32,735 nucleotides of DNA. Source: Pseudomonadota bacterium (GTDB taxonomy: Bacteria; Pseudomonadota; Alphaproteobacteria; Rhizobiales; Hyphomicrobiaceae). A program made the position numbers and the translations under genes. Every line of letters starts with the position of its first letter. Positions within the stretch are counted from its first letter, which is position 1. The notes under the pieces are model-generated. The model had not been told where the DNA came from, ran no database searches, and worked only from the letters and a program-made list of their open reading frames with translations. The DNA is taken from contig JAEXXM010000049.1 in the NCBI GenBank assembly GCA_023405815.1, forward strand, positions 1 to 32,735, given 5' to 3'. Shown here piece by piece: positions 22,304 through 30,157 of the stretch.

Positions 22304-22900
22304 TCAGTGAGCCCGGGCCTCCTCGTGCGCGCGCCGTCCCGCCAGCGCCAGGAAAACATAGCTCCAACCTGAGAATAGAAGGTTGATGCCGACCAGCAAC
22401 CCGAGCGCCCAGATTGCAGATTCCGGGAGGCCCATGGCGATGATCACGCCGACGGCGAGGGCGGCGATGCCGCTCAGCAGCAGCCAGACCCAGCCTTCGT
22501 GTGGGCGGACGCGGAAGGCCATGATCGCCTCGAAAACTCCCTCGGCGATGAACAGGGCAGCGATGACGATGGTGAGGGTCAAGAGACCAGCGAGCGGGAA
22601 GAAGGCGAGATAGCCGCCGACGACGACATAGAGGATGCCGATCAACAGCTCCCAGAGGAAGCCGCCCCAACCGGGTGCCTGGAAGGCGTGAACGATCATC
22701 ATCACGCCGCCGATAAGGAACAGCCAGCCGAGCACGACCTTGGCGGCGATGCTGGACAGGAAGGGGAAGGCGATGGCGGCGAGGCCGGCGAGGATGAGGA
22801 CGATGCCGAGCGCGAGGAACCAGCCCCACTTGTCGGTGATGAGCTGCTTGGTTTCGGCGACGCGTGCTTCGATTTCGGAAAGGGTCATTGGTTGAGCCAT
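22304..22900 (-). CDS. hdeD: HdeD family membrane protein
   Basis: A 198-residue inner-membrane protein with six transmembrane helices in three hairpins, the layout of HdeD. Visible are KWGWFLALGIVLILAGLAAIAFPF, VVLGWLFLIGGVMMIVHAFQAPGWGGFLWELLIGILYVVVGGYLAFFP, LTLTIVIAALFIAEGVFEAIMAFRVRP and WVWLLLSGIAALAVGVIIAMGLP. HdeD in E. coli contributes to acid resistance at high cell density; the molecular action is unknown. A GGGAGG site 6 nt before ATG 22900 sets the start over the in-frame codon at 22924. The tail is charged (RRAHEEARAH). Confidence 0.88.
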   Translation of the reverse strand: MAQPMTLSEIEARVAETKQLITDKWGWFLALGIVLILAGLAAIAFPFLSSIAAKVVLGWLFLIGGVMMIVHAFQAPGWGGFLWELLIGILYVVVGGYLAFFPLAGLLTLTIVIAALFIAEGVFEAIMAFRVRPHEGWVWLLLSGIAALAVGVIIAMGLPESAIWALGLLVGINLLFSGWSYVFLALAGRRAHEEARAH

Positions 22901-22933
22901 GGTGGTCCTCCCTAGGCTGAACATTCGCCCATT

Positions 22934-22939
22934 TGTATA
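22934..22939 (-). promoter_or_regulatory. Candidate -10 box for hdeD
   Basis: On the minus strand TATACA (22939-22934) lies 34 nt before the hdeD start, giving a leader of about 27 nt. No good -35 is seen at 17 nt, so this is only a candidate; the region is locally A/T-richer than its surroundings. Confidence 0.3.
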
Positions 22940-23134
22940 GCAGAATCGGCCATCAACCGGCGGTGCTTCATCCTTCTATGGTGGCGCGTCTGCCAATGGG
23001 CGTTCCAAGATCGACCGCGATCTGCAACGCGAGCGATGCTGGCACGCAAACAACGTTCGATGGCGTGAAATGGCTTCGAATGATCGGAAAATTTCGCGCG
23101 CAGCGTTAGCGTGCGAGACCATGCAATAGGTACT

Positions 23135-23157
23135 GCCGCCGGCGCGAGGCCGGCGGC
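23135..23157. terminator. Strong hairpin behind the OmpA-family gene
   Basis: GCCGCCGGC (23135-23143) and GCCGGCGGC (23149-23157) form a perfect 9-bp GC stem with a 5-nt loop, 10 bp past the minus-strand stop at 23167. There is no T run on the exit side, so it may act as an mRNA 3'-end stabiliser or a rho-assisted terminator rather than a classic one. Confidence 0.45.
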
Positions 23158-23166
23158 TGCAACTCG

Positions 23167-24981
23167 TTAGCGCCGGCGGGCCAGCAGCGGCGTGATGCGA
23201 CGCACAGCGACCCTGCGGTTGGCTCGTTCAGCGGCGAGCGTCGGCACCTTCAGGAATTCCTCGCCGTAGCCTTGGGTGATGAGGTTCTCGGGCGGGACGC
23301 CGAAGGTCTCCGTCAAGATGACGGCAACCTCCTCGGCGCGGCGGTCCGAAAGCGTGAGGTTGTCGATTTCCCAGCCCACCGCATCGGTGTGACCCTCGAT
23401 AAGGAACACCTCGTCGGGGTGACGGTAGAGGATGCGGTTGATGATATCGGCGATGCGCTCCAGCCGGCGGTACTGGTCGTAGGGGACCTGCCAAGCGCCG
23501 AATTCGAAGTTGACGGTATCAAGATCGATGCGGCGCATGCGGTCGCGCAGGTAGGCGTTGTAGCGGATCTCATCGAGCGAGTAGCGCCGCTCGAGCCGAT
23601 CGACGGGCTCATCCATCAACGCATCGTAAAGGTCGTCATCGGAGGCGCGCGTGTAGTCCATGATGTAGCGGTCACGCGGGATGCGCAGGCGCGGCGGAGG
23701 CAAGCCGGCGATGATCGGCCGCTCGTTGCGGAAACGGCGGTTGTCGATCAGATCCCATTCGCGTCCGTCGCGGTCGCGGCGATAGCGGCGCATGAGGCGG
23801 CCCGAGTTGTCGAACTCGGAGAACACCTCGATGCCGCCCGGGCGGATGGCGATGGTGAGGCTGCCGCCGTCGGGGCGGCGCTCGCGGCGAACATCGCGCG
23901 AGGTGCGCCTGAGGCGCTCGCCTTCGTCGTGGCGGATCATGGGCGGGGCGCCCTTCTCCTGCACGATGGTGCGATTGCCCGGCTCCTCGATGATGGTGCG
24001 CCTCCCGCCTTCCTCGACGCGCTGGCGGCGACCGCGCTTCACCTCCTCGATCGAAGCGGGACCGCCGAGCTGTCGGCCCTCAAGGCGGGGGCCCTTGTGC
24101 GGGGGCGTGCCGGCCTGCGCGGGTGGCGGAGGCGTGCCGCTGGGTTCTGCTGCAGCGGGCGGCTGACCGGCGGGCGGCGCTGAAGGTTGAGCCTGTTGCG
24201 GTGGCTGTCGTTGGACGTCGGGCGGTGGTCCGCGCTCGCCATCGCGCCGGCCGTGACGCTTGCCGGGCTTCTTATCTCCAGGTGCCTGGGCCGCGGGCGC
24301 GGGGGTTGCCGGCGGTGGGACGGGTTGGGCCTGGACGGGTGGCGCATCCGGCTGCGCGATTGGCGGAGGCGGCATTGGTTGTGCCTGTTTTGGCGGAGGC
24401 TCTGATGGAGGTGGCGGGGGCGTCTGCGCTTCACGCGGCGGCTCGTCGCGTGGGGTACCCTCATCGCGGGCGCGCTCGCGATGTTCCCGGCGCTCATGAC
24501 GCTCGTCATCGCTAGGGCCGCTCGGCGCGGACGGTGCGGGTGCCGCCTCCTGCTCGGGCGGCGGGGGAGGAGCCTCGTGGCGCGGCTCGGGCTGGGCCTG
24601 CTCGTGCTCGCGGCGCTCCTGACGGCGTTCGCGCGCCTCATCCGGAGGCTGTCGGGGCGCATCCTGAGGCTGGGCTTCGCGTGCCTGCGGCCTTTCGCGC
24701 GGGGGGCCTTGCTCGCCCCGGCCATCACCTCGTCCCTGCCGCTCCCGACGCTCTGGCGCGTCAGGGGGTGGCGGCGCTGCAGCGGGGGGCTCGGGGGCAG
24801 GTTGGGCAGGGGGTGGAGCCTCCTGAGCGGGAGGCGGAGCCCCTTCGCCGGGAGGGGCCTCGGGCGCCTGTGCAACTTCGAATGGCCCCTCAAAGGCGTT
24901 GTCCTTTGCCGCCAGCGATGTGCCCGTGATAGCGGCGAGAGACGTCAACGAGAGGGTGGTCGCGAGGAGGTAGCGGCGCAT
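23167..24981 (-). CDS. OmpA-family outer-membrane protein with long Pro/Arg/Glu-rich linker
   Basis: A 604-residue exported protein. A signal peptide (MRRYLLATTLSLTSLAAITG, cleavage near SLAA) is followed by about 290 residues of low complexity: proline and alanine runs mixed with RERR/EHRER charged blocks. A conserved middle part follows (IEEPGNRTIVQEKG, DNRRFRNERPIIAGLPPPRLRIPRDRYIMDYTRAS). The end is a peptidoglycan-binding OmpA domain (about 480-600) with FLIEGHTDAVG, LSDRRAEEVAVIL, ITQGYGEEF and ERANRRVAVRRI. The disordered stretch could span the periplasm or wall. ATG 24981 begins a proper signal peptide; the frame stays open upstream but only antisense to the ThiE-like gene. Confidence 0.85.
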   Translation of the reverse strand: MRRYLLATTLSLTSLAAITGTSLAAKDNAFEGPFEVAQAPEAPPGEGAPPPAQEAPPPAQPAPEPPAAAPPPPDAPERRERQGRGDGRGEQGPPRERPQAREAQPQDAPRQPPDEARERRQERREHEQAQPEPRHEAPPPPPEQEAAPAPSAPSGPSDDERHERREHRERARDEGTPRDEPPREAQTPPPPPSEPPPKQAQPMPPPPIAQPDAPPVQAQPVPPPATPAPAAQAPGDKKPGKRHGRRDGERGPPPDVQRQPPQQAQPSAPPAGQPPAAAEPSGTPPPPAQAGTPPHKGPRLEGRQLGGPASIEEVKRGRRQRVEEGGRRTIIEEPGNRTIVQEKGAPPMIRHDEGERLRRTSRDVRRERRPDGGSLTIAIRPGGIEVFSEFDNSGRLMRRYRRDRDGREWDLIDNRRFRNERPIIAGLPPPRLRIPRDRYIMDYTRASDDDLYDALMDEPVDRLERRYSLDEIRYNAYLRDRMRRIDLDTVNFEFGAWQVPYDQYRRLERIADIINRILYRHPDEVFLIEGHTDAVGWEIDNLTLSDRRAEEVAVILTETFGVPPENLITQGYGEEFLKVPTLAAERANRRVAVRRITPLLARRR

Positions 24982-25131
24982 AATCTGGGCCCTGGTGACT
25001 GCGGATGGGCAGCACCGATAGGGGAAATATTGTTGACGTTGTGACCCTCGGGCCAGCCGGCACAAAGGCGTCGCTTTTCCGCCCCATTGGACCCTAATAG
25101 GCTGGGCTAACACGTAGTTCGAGGATCCCTG

Positions 25132-25773
25132 ATGGGGCAAGAGGTTCAAACGAGGCTCTACGTCGTGGCGGCGGCCAGCGCCGACCCGCACCGCCTCGCG
25201 TCGGTGCTCGAGGCATCGGGTGCCGCGACGCTCCTGATCACCGCAGGCGGCGGCACGCCACTTGCGGCACAAGCGGCCCGGCCGCTCGTGGAGCTGGCAC
25301 AGCAACGGGACATCGCCGCGCTCATCGACGGCGATGCGCAGCTTGCGCGGACGCTGCGTGCGGACGGCGTACACCTGCCGTGGAGCAAGGACGTCGCCGC
25401 GAGCTATGCCGAGGCTCGCGAGGTGCTCGGAACGCGCTTCATCGTCGGCGTCGATGTCGGCCGCTCGCGCCACGACGCCATGAGCATCGCCGAGGCGGGC
25501 GCCGACTATATTGCCTTCGGCATTCCCGCTCACGTGGAGGATCGCGCTGCAGCCGGCGAGCGCAGGCGAGAGCTGATTGCATGGTGGAGCGAGATATTCG
25601 AGGTGCCGTGCGTCGCGTTCGACGTCGAGAGCGCGGACAAGGCGCGCGCGCTGGCGACAGCCGGCGCCGATTTCATCGCCATGCGTGCAGACTTCGAGCT
25701 TACGCCCGATAGTGCGCAGATGCTGGCGCGCGAGATCACCGAGGCCGCGAACCAGCGCGAGGCGCTTGCATGA
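25132..25773 (+). CDS. ThiE-like TIM-barrel protein lacking usual active-site motifs
   Basis: A 213-residue protein with the fold pattern of thiamine phosphate synthase: ADGVHLP (about 78-84), FIVGVDVGRSRHDAMSIAEAGADYIAFG (about 103-130) and a closing TAGADFIAMRADF. The residues that bind the pyrimidine and pyrophosphate in true ThiE look changed: no R-x-K near the first strands, LIDGD in place of the IND-R type motif, and no TxTK after the YIAFG strand (PAHVEDR instead). It is thus a ThiE/TenI superfamily member whose reaction is uncertain. Its stop overlaps the start of the Sel1-repeat gene as ATGA (25770-25773), indicating translational coupling. Confidence 0.75.
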   Translation: MGQEVQTRLYVVAAASADPHRLASVLEASGAATLLITAGGGTPLAAQAARPLVELAQQRDIAALIDGDAQLARTLRADGVHLPWSKDVAASYAEAREVLGTRFIVGVDVGRSRHDAMSIAEAGADYIAFGIPAHVEDRAAAGERRRELIAWWSEIFEVPCVAFDVESADKARALATAGADFIAMRADFELTPDSAQMLAREITEAANQREALA

Positions 25774-26837
25774 AGCGGCGTCACATCTTGCTTGCCGCTC
25801 TTACTGCTTTGGTGGCGCCGGGATCGGCGCTCGCCGAGACCAGCTCGTGGATGATGGAAACCACCGAGGTGCCGAAGCCGCGGCCGGGCAAGCCGGTGAA
25901 GATCACGCCCAGCGAGAAGTTCTCGAAAACGCCACCAGCAAAGGAAGACAAGCGGCCGAACGCGGGTGCGCTGTCGAAGTCGCTCGTCGAGCCGACGGGC
26001 GATGAGGCCGCTTACATCGCCTACGACCAGGGCCAATATCTCACCGCGGCGAAGCTTGCCGAGGAAGCAGCAAAGCGCGGCGATCCGCAAGCGCATACGC
26101 TGCTCGGACGGCTCTACTCGGAGGGGCTCGGCGTCCCCAAGGACATCCGCACCGCCGTCAACTGGTACACCAAGGGCGACCAGCTCGGCGACGTGCAGGC
26201 TTCGTTCGCTCTCGGCGTGCTCTATGCGGAGGGGCGCGGGGTGAAGAAGGACCGCCTGAAGGCGGGCGAGATGTTCGAGAAGGCGGCGCGCACCGGCCAC
26301 CCGCTGGCGAACTACAATCTCGGCCTCCTGTTCCTCAAGGGCGACGGCAAGCCGCAGAACTCCTATCGCGCCGCGATGCACATCCGCTATGCGGCCGAGA
26401 AGGGCATCGCGGTCGCCCAATACGATCTCGCCGGTCTCTACCAGAACGGCGAGGGTGTGCAGCCCAACGCCGTCGATGCCTCGCACTGGCTGAGCAAGGC
26501 CGCCGAGCAGGGAATGGCCGAGGCGCAGTTCGACTACGCCATCATGCTCCTCAAGGGCCTCGGGCTGACGAAGGACGAGCCGAAAGCCGTCCCCTATCTG
26601 CGCACCGCTGCCCAGAAGGGCCTCGCCGCGGCACAGAACCGGCTGGCGTACGTCTATGCCGAGGGCGTCGGGGTGAAGAAGAACCCTCAGGAAGCGGCCA
26701 AGTGGCGGCTCATTGCCCAGGCGGGCGGCCTCAAGGACGAGACGCTCGACGAGCTCGTCAGCAAGCTTCCCAAGGCCCAGCAGACGGCCGCGCAGCAGGC
26801 GGCTCTTGAATGGCGCGAGAAGGCCGGGCTGTTCTAG
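25770..26837 (+). CDS. Sel1-repeat (TPR-like) exported protein
   Basis: A 355-residue protein with a signal peptide (MKRRHILLAALTALVAPGSALAE) and a linker to about residue 75, then about six Sel1-like repeats of 36 residues. Each has the A-x-x-x-LG-x-x-Y-x-x-G-x-GV-x-x-D/N pattern (for example LLGRLYSEGLGVPKD, ALGVLYAEGRGVKKD, DLAGLYQNGEGVQPN and RLAYVYAEGVGVKKN). Sel1 repeats form alpha-solenoids that hold protein partners; periplasmic members often serve envelope or signalling complexes. It is coupled to the ThiE-like gene by an ATGA overlap. The partner is unknown. Confidence 0.88.
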   Translation: MKRRHILLAALTALVAPGSALAETSSWMMETTEVPKPRPGKPVKITPSEKFSKTPPAKEDKRPNAGALSKSLVEPTGDEAAYIAYDQGQYLTAAKLAEEAAKRGDPQAHTLLGRLYSEGLGVPKDIRTAVNWYTKGDQLGDVQASFALGVLYAEGRGVKKDRLKAGEMFEKAARTGHPLANYNLGLLFLKGDGKPQNSYRAAMHIRYAAEKGIAVAQYDLAGLYQNGEGVQPNAVDASHWLSKAAEQGMAEAQFDYAIMLLKGLGLTKDEPKAVPYLRTAAQKGLAAAQNRLAYVYAEGVGVKKNPQEAAKWRLIAQAGGLKDETLDELVSKLPKAQQTAAQQAALEWREKAGLF

Positions 26838-26935
26838 GGGCCGCGGACGGCGGGCTTGCCAGCGCGGCTGGCAGGCGTTAGTCGGGGCGCGCATTGCCGC
26901 CTGATGCGACGGCGTCCGAAGGAAAAAGCCCCCAC

Positions 26936-27739
26936 ATGCCCGCTTCAGCGCTCATGAACGTCATGATCGGCGCCGCCCGCAAGGCCGGCCGCAGCCTTGC
27001 CCGCGACTTCGGCGAGGTCGAGCAGCTGCAGGTCTCGATCAAGGGGCCGGGCAACTTCGTCACCGCGGCGGATCTCAAGGCCGAGGAGATCATCTACAAG
27101 GAGCTGTCGAAAGCGCGGCCGGGTTACAGCTTCCTGATGGAGGAGCGGGGCGAGGTCGTCGGCGACGACAAGAGCCATCGCTGGATCGTCGATCCACTCG
27201 ACGGCACCACCAACTTCCTGCACGGCGTGCCGCTGTTCGCCATCTCGATTGGGCTGGAGCGCGAGGGGCAGCTCGTCGCCGGTCTCGTCTACAACCCGAT
27301 CTCGGACGAATTGTTCGCTGCGGAGAAGGGCAAGGGCACCTTCCTCAACGATCGCCGCCGCTTGCGTGTCGCGGCGCGCAAGAGCCTCGGCGATGCGCTG
27401 GTGACGACCGGCATTCCGCACCTCGGGCGTCCGGGCCATCCTGTGTTCGCACGCGAGATCAAAGAGGTGATCAAGCACGTTGCCGGCGTGCGACGCACGG
27501 GCTCGGCAGCGCTCGATCTCGCCTGGCTCGCTGCGGGTCGCTTCGACGTCTACTGGGAGCGGGACATCAAGGCATGGGACCTTGCGGCGGGGATCGTGCT
27601 GGTGCGCGAGGCCGGCGGTACGGTGAGCGACCTCTCGGGCGGGTCGGCGATGCTCGAGAAGGGTCAGGTGCTTGCCTCGAACAGTACGCTGCACAAGGAG
27701 TTTCTGCCCCTCGTTGCTTCCACACCCGCCAGCGTCTGA
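26936..27739 (+). CDS. suhB: Inositol monophosphatase family protein (SuhB-like)
   Basis: A 267-residue Mg-dependent sugar-phosphate phosphatase. Metal and catalytic motifs are visible: GNFVTAADLKAE (39-50), the Glu in FLMEERGEV (66-74), WIVDPLDGTTNF (83-94) and KAWDLAAGIVLVREAGG near residue 220. Substrates in the family include inositol 1-phosphate, and SuhB also acts in rRNA antitermination. ATG 26936 has an AAGGAA site upstream; an in-frame TTG at 26894 is less likely. It follows the Sel1 gene by 98 bp. Which sugar phosphate it uses cannot be told from sequence alone. Confidence 0.92.
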   Translation: MPASALMNVMIGAARKAGRSLARDFGEVEQLQVSIKGPGNFVTAADLKAEEIIYKELSKARPGYSFLMEERGEVVGDDKSHRWIVDPLDGTTNFLHGVPLFAISIGLEREGQLVAGLVYNPISDELFAAEKGKGTFLNDRRRLRVAARKSLGDALVTTGIPHLGRPGHPVFAREIKEVIKHVAGVRRTGSAALDLAWLAAGRFDVYWERDIKAWDLAAGIVLVREAGGTVSDLSGGSAMLEKGQVLASNSTLHKEFLPLVASTPASV

Positions 27740-27778
27740 CGGGCGAATTGTGCCGTTAAGGGCACGAAGTTGCCGGGT

Positions 27779-27806
27779 TTGTGCTGTCATTGGCTTCGGG
27801 TAATGT
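27779..27806 (+). promoter_or_regulatory. Candidate promoter of the MotA-like/OmpA-like pair
   Basis: TTGTGC (27779-27784) and TAATGT (27801-27806) are 16 nt apart, in the 106-bp gap before the MotA-like gene. Transcription would begin near 27813 with a leader of about 33 nt. The match is moderate. Confidence 0.3.
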
Positions 27807-27845
27807 CACGGAGCTGAGCACAGGACGGGCGGGGCGGAGTTCGGG

Positions 27846-28895
27846 ATGGCCAGAAAACGACAGAACGATGCAGTGATGTCGGGGCTCGCGCACCGGCCAC
27901 TGACGCCTCCCGGCGTTTTCCTCATCCGGATGCTGATCTTCCTGACGCTGGTCGCCTTCCTGGCGGCGATCCTGCACAAGCAGCTCATCACGTCGTTCAT
28001 GAACAATCCGGGCCTCAACGGCTTGATCGTCGGCGTGCTGCTGCTCGGCATCCTCTACGCTTTCCGTCAGGTGACCCGGCTCTACCCGGAGATCCGTTGG
28101 GTGAATGCCTTCCGCATCGCCGACCCGGGCCTCTCAATCTCGCACCAGCCGGTGCTGCTGGCACCGATGGCGGCGATGCTGCGCGACAGAACCGGCGCGC
28201 TTTCGCTGTCGACCGCGTCGCTGCGCTCGATCATGGATTCGATCGGCTCGCGGCTCGATGAGGCGCGCGACACGGGACGCTACATGGTCGGCCTGCTGAT
28301 CTTCCTCGGCCTGCTCGGCACCTTCTGGGGCCTTCTGGAGACAATCCAATCCGTCGGCAGCGCCATTGACGCAGTCGATGTCAATGCTGCCAACAACGTA
28401 ACCATGTTCTCCGACCTGAAGGCGGGGCTAGCCGCGCCGCTCAAGGGTATGGGTACGGCATTCTCGGCCTCGCTCCTCGGTCTGTCGGGCTCTCTTGTCC
28501 TTGGATTTCTCGAGCTGCAGGCTTCCCACGCACACAACCGCTTCTACAACGAGCTCGAGGAATGGCTGTCGGGCATCACCGAGCTGACCCCCGGCACCAG
28601 CGGCTCGACGGAGCAGGTCAACCGGCAGCTTTCGAGCGCCATCCTGCACATGCAGCGCGCCGTCGAGGATCTATCGACCAGACTAGGCGACCAGTCGATG
28701 GCCAGCGCCATCGCCGGCAAGGGCGGTGGCGATGAGCAGCTGCGCGAGCTTGCGCGCGGCGTGAACCAACTCGTGACGCAGATGCGCGCCGAGCAGAAGG
28801 TGGTGCGCGAGTGGGTGGACGAGCAGGCCGCGCAGCATTCGGAGGTGGCGAACGCCCTGAAGCAGCTCGCCACCAACATGCAGCGCCGAGGCTAG
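27846..28895 (+). CDS. MotA/TolQ/ExbB-like proton channel protein
   Basis: A 349-residue membrane protein with four helices: about residues 25-45 (LIRMLIFLTLVAFLAAIL), 55-75 (GLIVGVLLLGILYAF), 140-165 (YMVGLLIFLGLLGTFWGLLETI) and 195-222 (LKGMGTAFSASLLGLSGSLVLGFLEL). Helices three and four have the small-residue and Thr pattern of MotA/ExbB proton channels. A C-terminal cytoplasmic or coiled region follows (residues 240-349). With the OmpA/MotB-like gene 4 bp downstream it should form an ion-driven stator-like complex. No flagellar genes are nearby and no Tol or Ton partners, so the pair is a stand-alone envelope motor unit of unknown output. A GGAG site precedes ATG 27846. Confidence 0.83.
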   Translation: MARKRQNDAVMSGLAHRPLTPPGVFLIRMLIFLTLVAFLAAILHKQLITSFMNNPGLNGLIVGVLLLGILYAFRQVTRLYPEIRWVNAFRIADPGLSISHQPVLLAPMAAMLRDRTGALSLSTASLRSIMDSIGSRLDEARDTGRYMVGLLIFLGLLGTFWGLLETIQSVGSAIDAVDVNAANNVTMFSDLKAGLAAPLKGMGTAFSASLLGLSGSLVLGFLELQASHAHNRFYNELEEWLSGITELTPGTSGSTEQVNRQLSSAILHMQRAVEDLSTRLGDQSMASAIAGKGGGDEQLRELARGVNQLVTQMRAEQKVVREWVDEQAAQHSEVANALKQLATNMQRRG

Positions 28896-28899
28896 ATAG

Positions 28900-29928
28900 A
28901 TGGCGGGCGGACGCACGCGTCGTCGTAGCGAGTATGCGGACTTCTGGCCGGGATACGTCGACGTGCTGTCGACGCTTCTGCTTGTCGTCACGTTCCTGAT
29001 GTCGATCTTCATGCTGGCGCAGTACTTCGCCAGCCAGGAGGCCAGCGGCAAAGACACCGCCCTCAAGAAGCTGACGCTGCAGATATCAGAGCTCACCAGT
29101 CTTCTGGCGCTGGAAAAGGGAAAATCCAAATCGGCGGAGGACGAGCTGGCGGCGCTGCAGGCAACGCTCTCATCGCTGCGCGAGGAGAACACCAAGCTTT
29201 CAGGCTTCGCGCTTTCAGGCGACGAGGCAGCCAAGAGTGCCGCGGCGCGCATCTCAACACTCACAACGGACCTCGAGAGCCAGAAGAAGATCTCGGACGA
29301 GGCGCTGGCCAAGGTCGATCTGCTCAACCAGCAATTATTGTCGTTGCGTCGGCAGATCGCGGCACTCAACGAGGCACTGCAGGCCTCGGAGAAGAAGGAC
29401 GTCGAAAGCCAGACGCGGATCAAGGATCTCGGCGCACGTCTCAACGCGGCGCTGGCGCGCCAGGTGCAGGAGCTGCAGCGCTATCGCTCGGATTTCTTCG
29501 GGCGTCTGCGCGAGCTTTTGAAGAACCGCAAGGATATCCGCGTCGTCGGCGACCGCTTCGTGTTCGAATCGGAAGTGCTGTTCCCGTCCGGCTCGAACCA
29601 GCTCACGCCCGAGGGCCTGACCACGATGGATCAGCTCGCTTCGGCGATCATCGAGCTGGAAAGGGAAATTCCCAAGGAAATCGACTGGGCGCTGCAGGTG
29701 GACGGGCACACCGATATCCGCCCCATCGCCAGCCCGACGTTTCCGTCGAACTGGGAGCTGTCGACGGCGCGCGCGATCTCGGTGGTTCGCTACCTCATCA
29801 GCCGCGGAGTGCCCGCGCAGCGATTGGTAGCCGCGGGCTACGGCGAGTTCCGTCCGCTCGAGAGCGGTATCGACGAGGCCAGCCTCCAGCGCAACCGGCG
29901 CATCGAGCTGAAGCTGACCAACCGGTAG
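28900..29928 (+). CDS. OmpA/MotB-like peptidoglycan-binding stator partner
   Basis: A 342-residue protein with one N-terminal helix (about 18-42) containing Asp21 in WPGYVDVLSTLLLVVTF, the position of the proton-carrying Asp in MotB-type proteins. A long coiled coil (about 48-185; repeated LTLQISELTSLLALEKG and LNQQLLSLRRQIAALNEAL heptads) leads to a C-terminal OmpA domain (about 215-342) with LFPSGSNQLTPEG, VDGHTDIRP, STARAISVVRYL, VAAGYGEFRP and NRRIELKL. It would anchor the channel to peptidoglycan. The start lies 4 bp after the MotA-like stop, so both are one operon. Confidence 0.88.
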   Translation: MAGGRTRRRSEYADFWPGYVDVLSTLLLVVTFLMSIFMLAQYFASQEASGKDTALKKLTLQISELTSLLALEKGKSKSAEDELAALQATLSSLREENTKLSGFALSGDEAAKSAAARISTLTTDLESQKKISDEALAKVDLLNQQLLSLRRQIAALNEALQASEKKDVESQTRIKDLGARLNAALARQVQELQRYRSDFFGRLRELLKNRKDIRVVGDRFVFESEVLFPSGSNQLTPEGLTTMDQLASAIIELEREIPKEIDWALQVDGHTDIRPIASPTFPSNWELSTARAISVVRYLISRGVPAQRLVAAGYGEFRPLESGIDEASLQRNRRIELKLTNR

Positions 29929-29967
29929 TGACACGAGCTGAGAGAAGCTTTGTCTGCGGCGCGCCAT

Positions 29968-30032
29968 GCGCGAGCTGATGGCCGGCGCTCGCGCCGGGGC
30001 CCCTTGGGCCCTGGCTGCCGCACGCAAGCGGC
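29968..30032. repeat. Intergenic triple-hairpin repeat, family 2, copy B
   Basis: This copy is homologous to 21786-21850. Hairpins are CCGGCG/CGCCGG with CTCG loop (29982-29997), GGGCCC/GGGCCC with CTT loop (29997-30011) and GCCGC/GCGGC with a 6-nt loop (30017-30032). It follows the OmpA-like stop by about 40 bp and abuts the family 1 element, between converging genes. Confidence 0.65.
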
Positions 30033-30045
30033 GCAGTGCGTACAA

Positions 30046-30136
30046 TGTCATCCCGGGGCTTGTCCCCGGGATCCATCATTCCCCGCGCTCAGGTTGCGCC
30101 TCTCGCTGGATCCCGGCAACAAGTGCCGGGATGACA
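30046..30136. repeat. Intergenic palindromic repeat, family 1, complete doublet
   Basis: A 91-bp element bounded by TGTCATCCCGG (30046-30056) and its exact complement (30126-30136). Each arm is itself a hairpin: TCCCGGGG/CCCCGGGA with loop CTTGT (30051-30071) and TCCCGGCA/TGCCGGGA with loop ACAAG (30111-30131). The arms are about 30 nt long, match at 26 positions, and all four differences keep the stem paired. This is the layout of a REP-type doublet. It may also help end transcription between the converging genes on either side. Confidence 0.8.
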
Positions 30137-30157
30137 AGAAGGCGCACACGAGAGTGA

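Noticed and set aside
25000..25533. N-terminal extension of the OmpA-family gene by 184 codons
   Set aside because: The frame is open, but the extension is antisense to the ThiE-like gene and would bury the signal peptide that begins at 24981.
27846..29928. Zorya-type anti-phage system (ZorA/ZorB-like pair)
   Set aside because: The MotA-like and OmpA-like pair fits superficially, but no ZorC, ZorD or ZorE-like helicase or nuclease gene follows. The next genes are a coiled-coil protein and an ABC exporter on the other strand. A housekeeping envelope pair is more likely.
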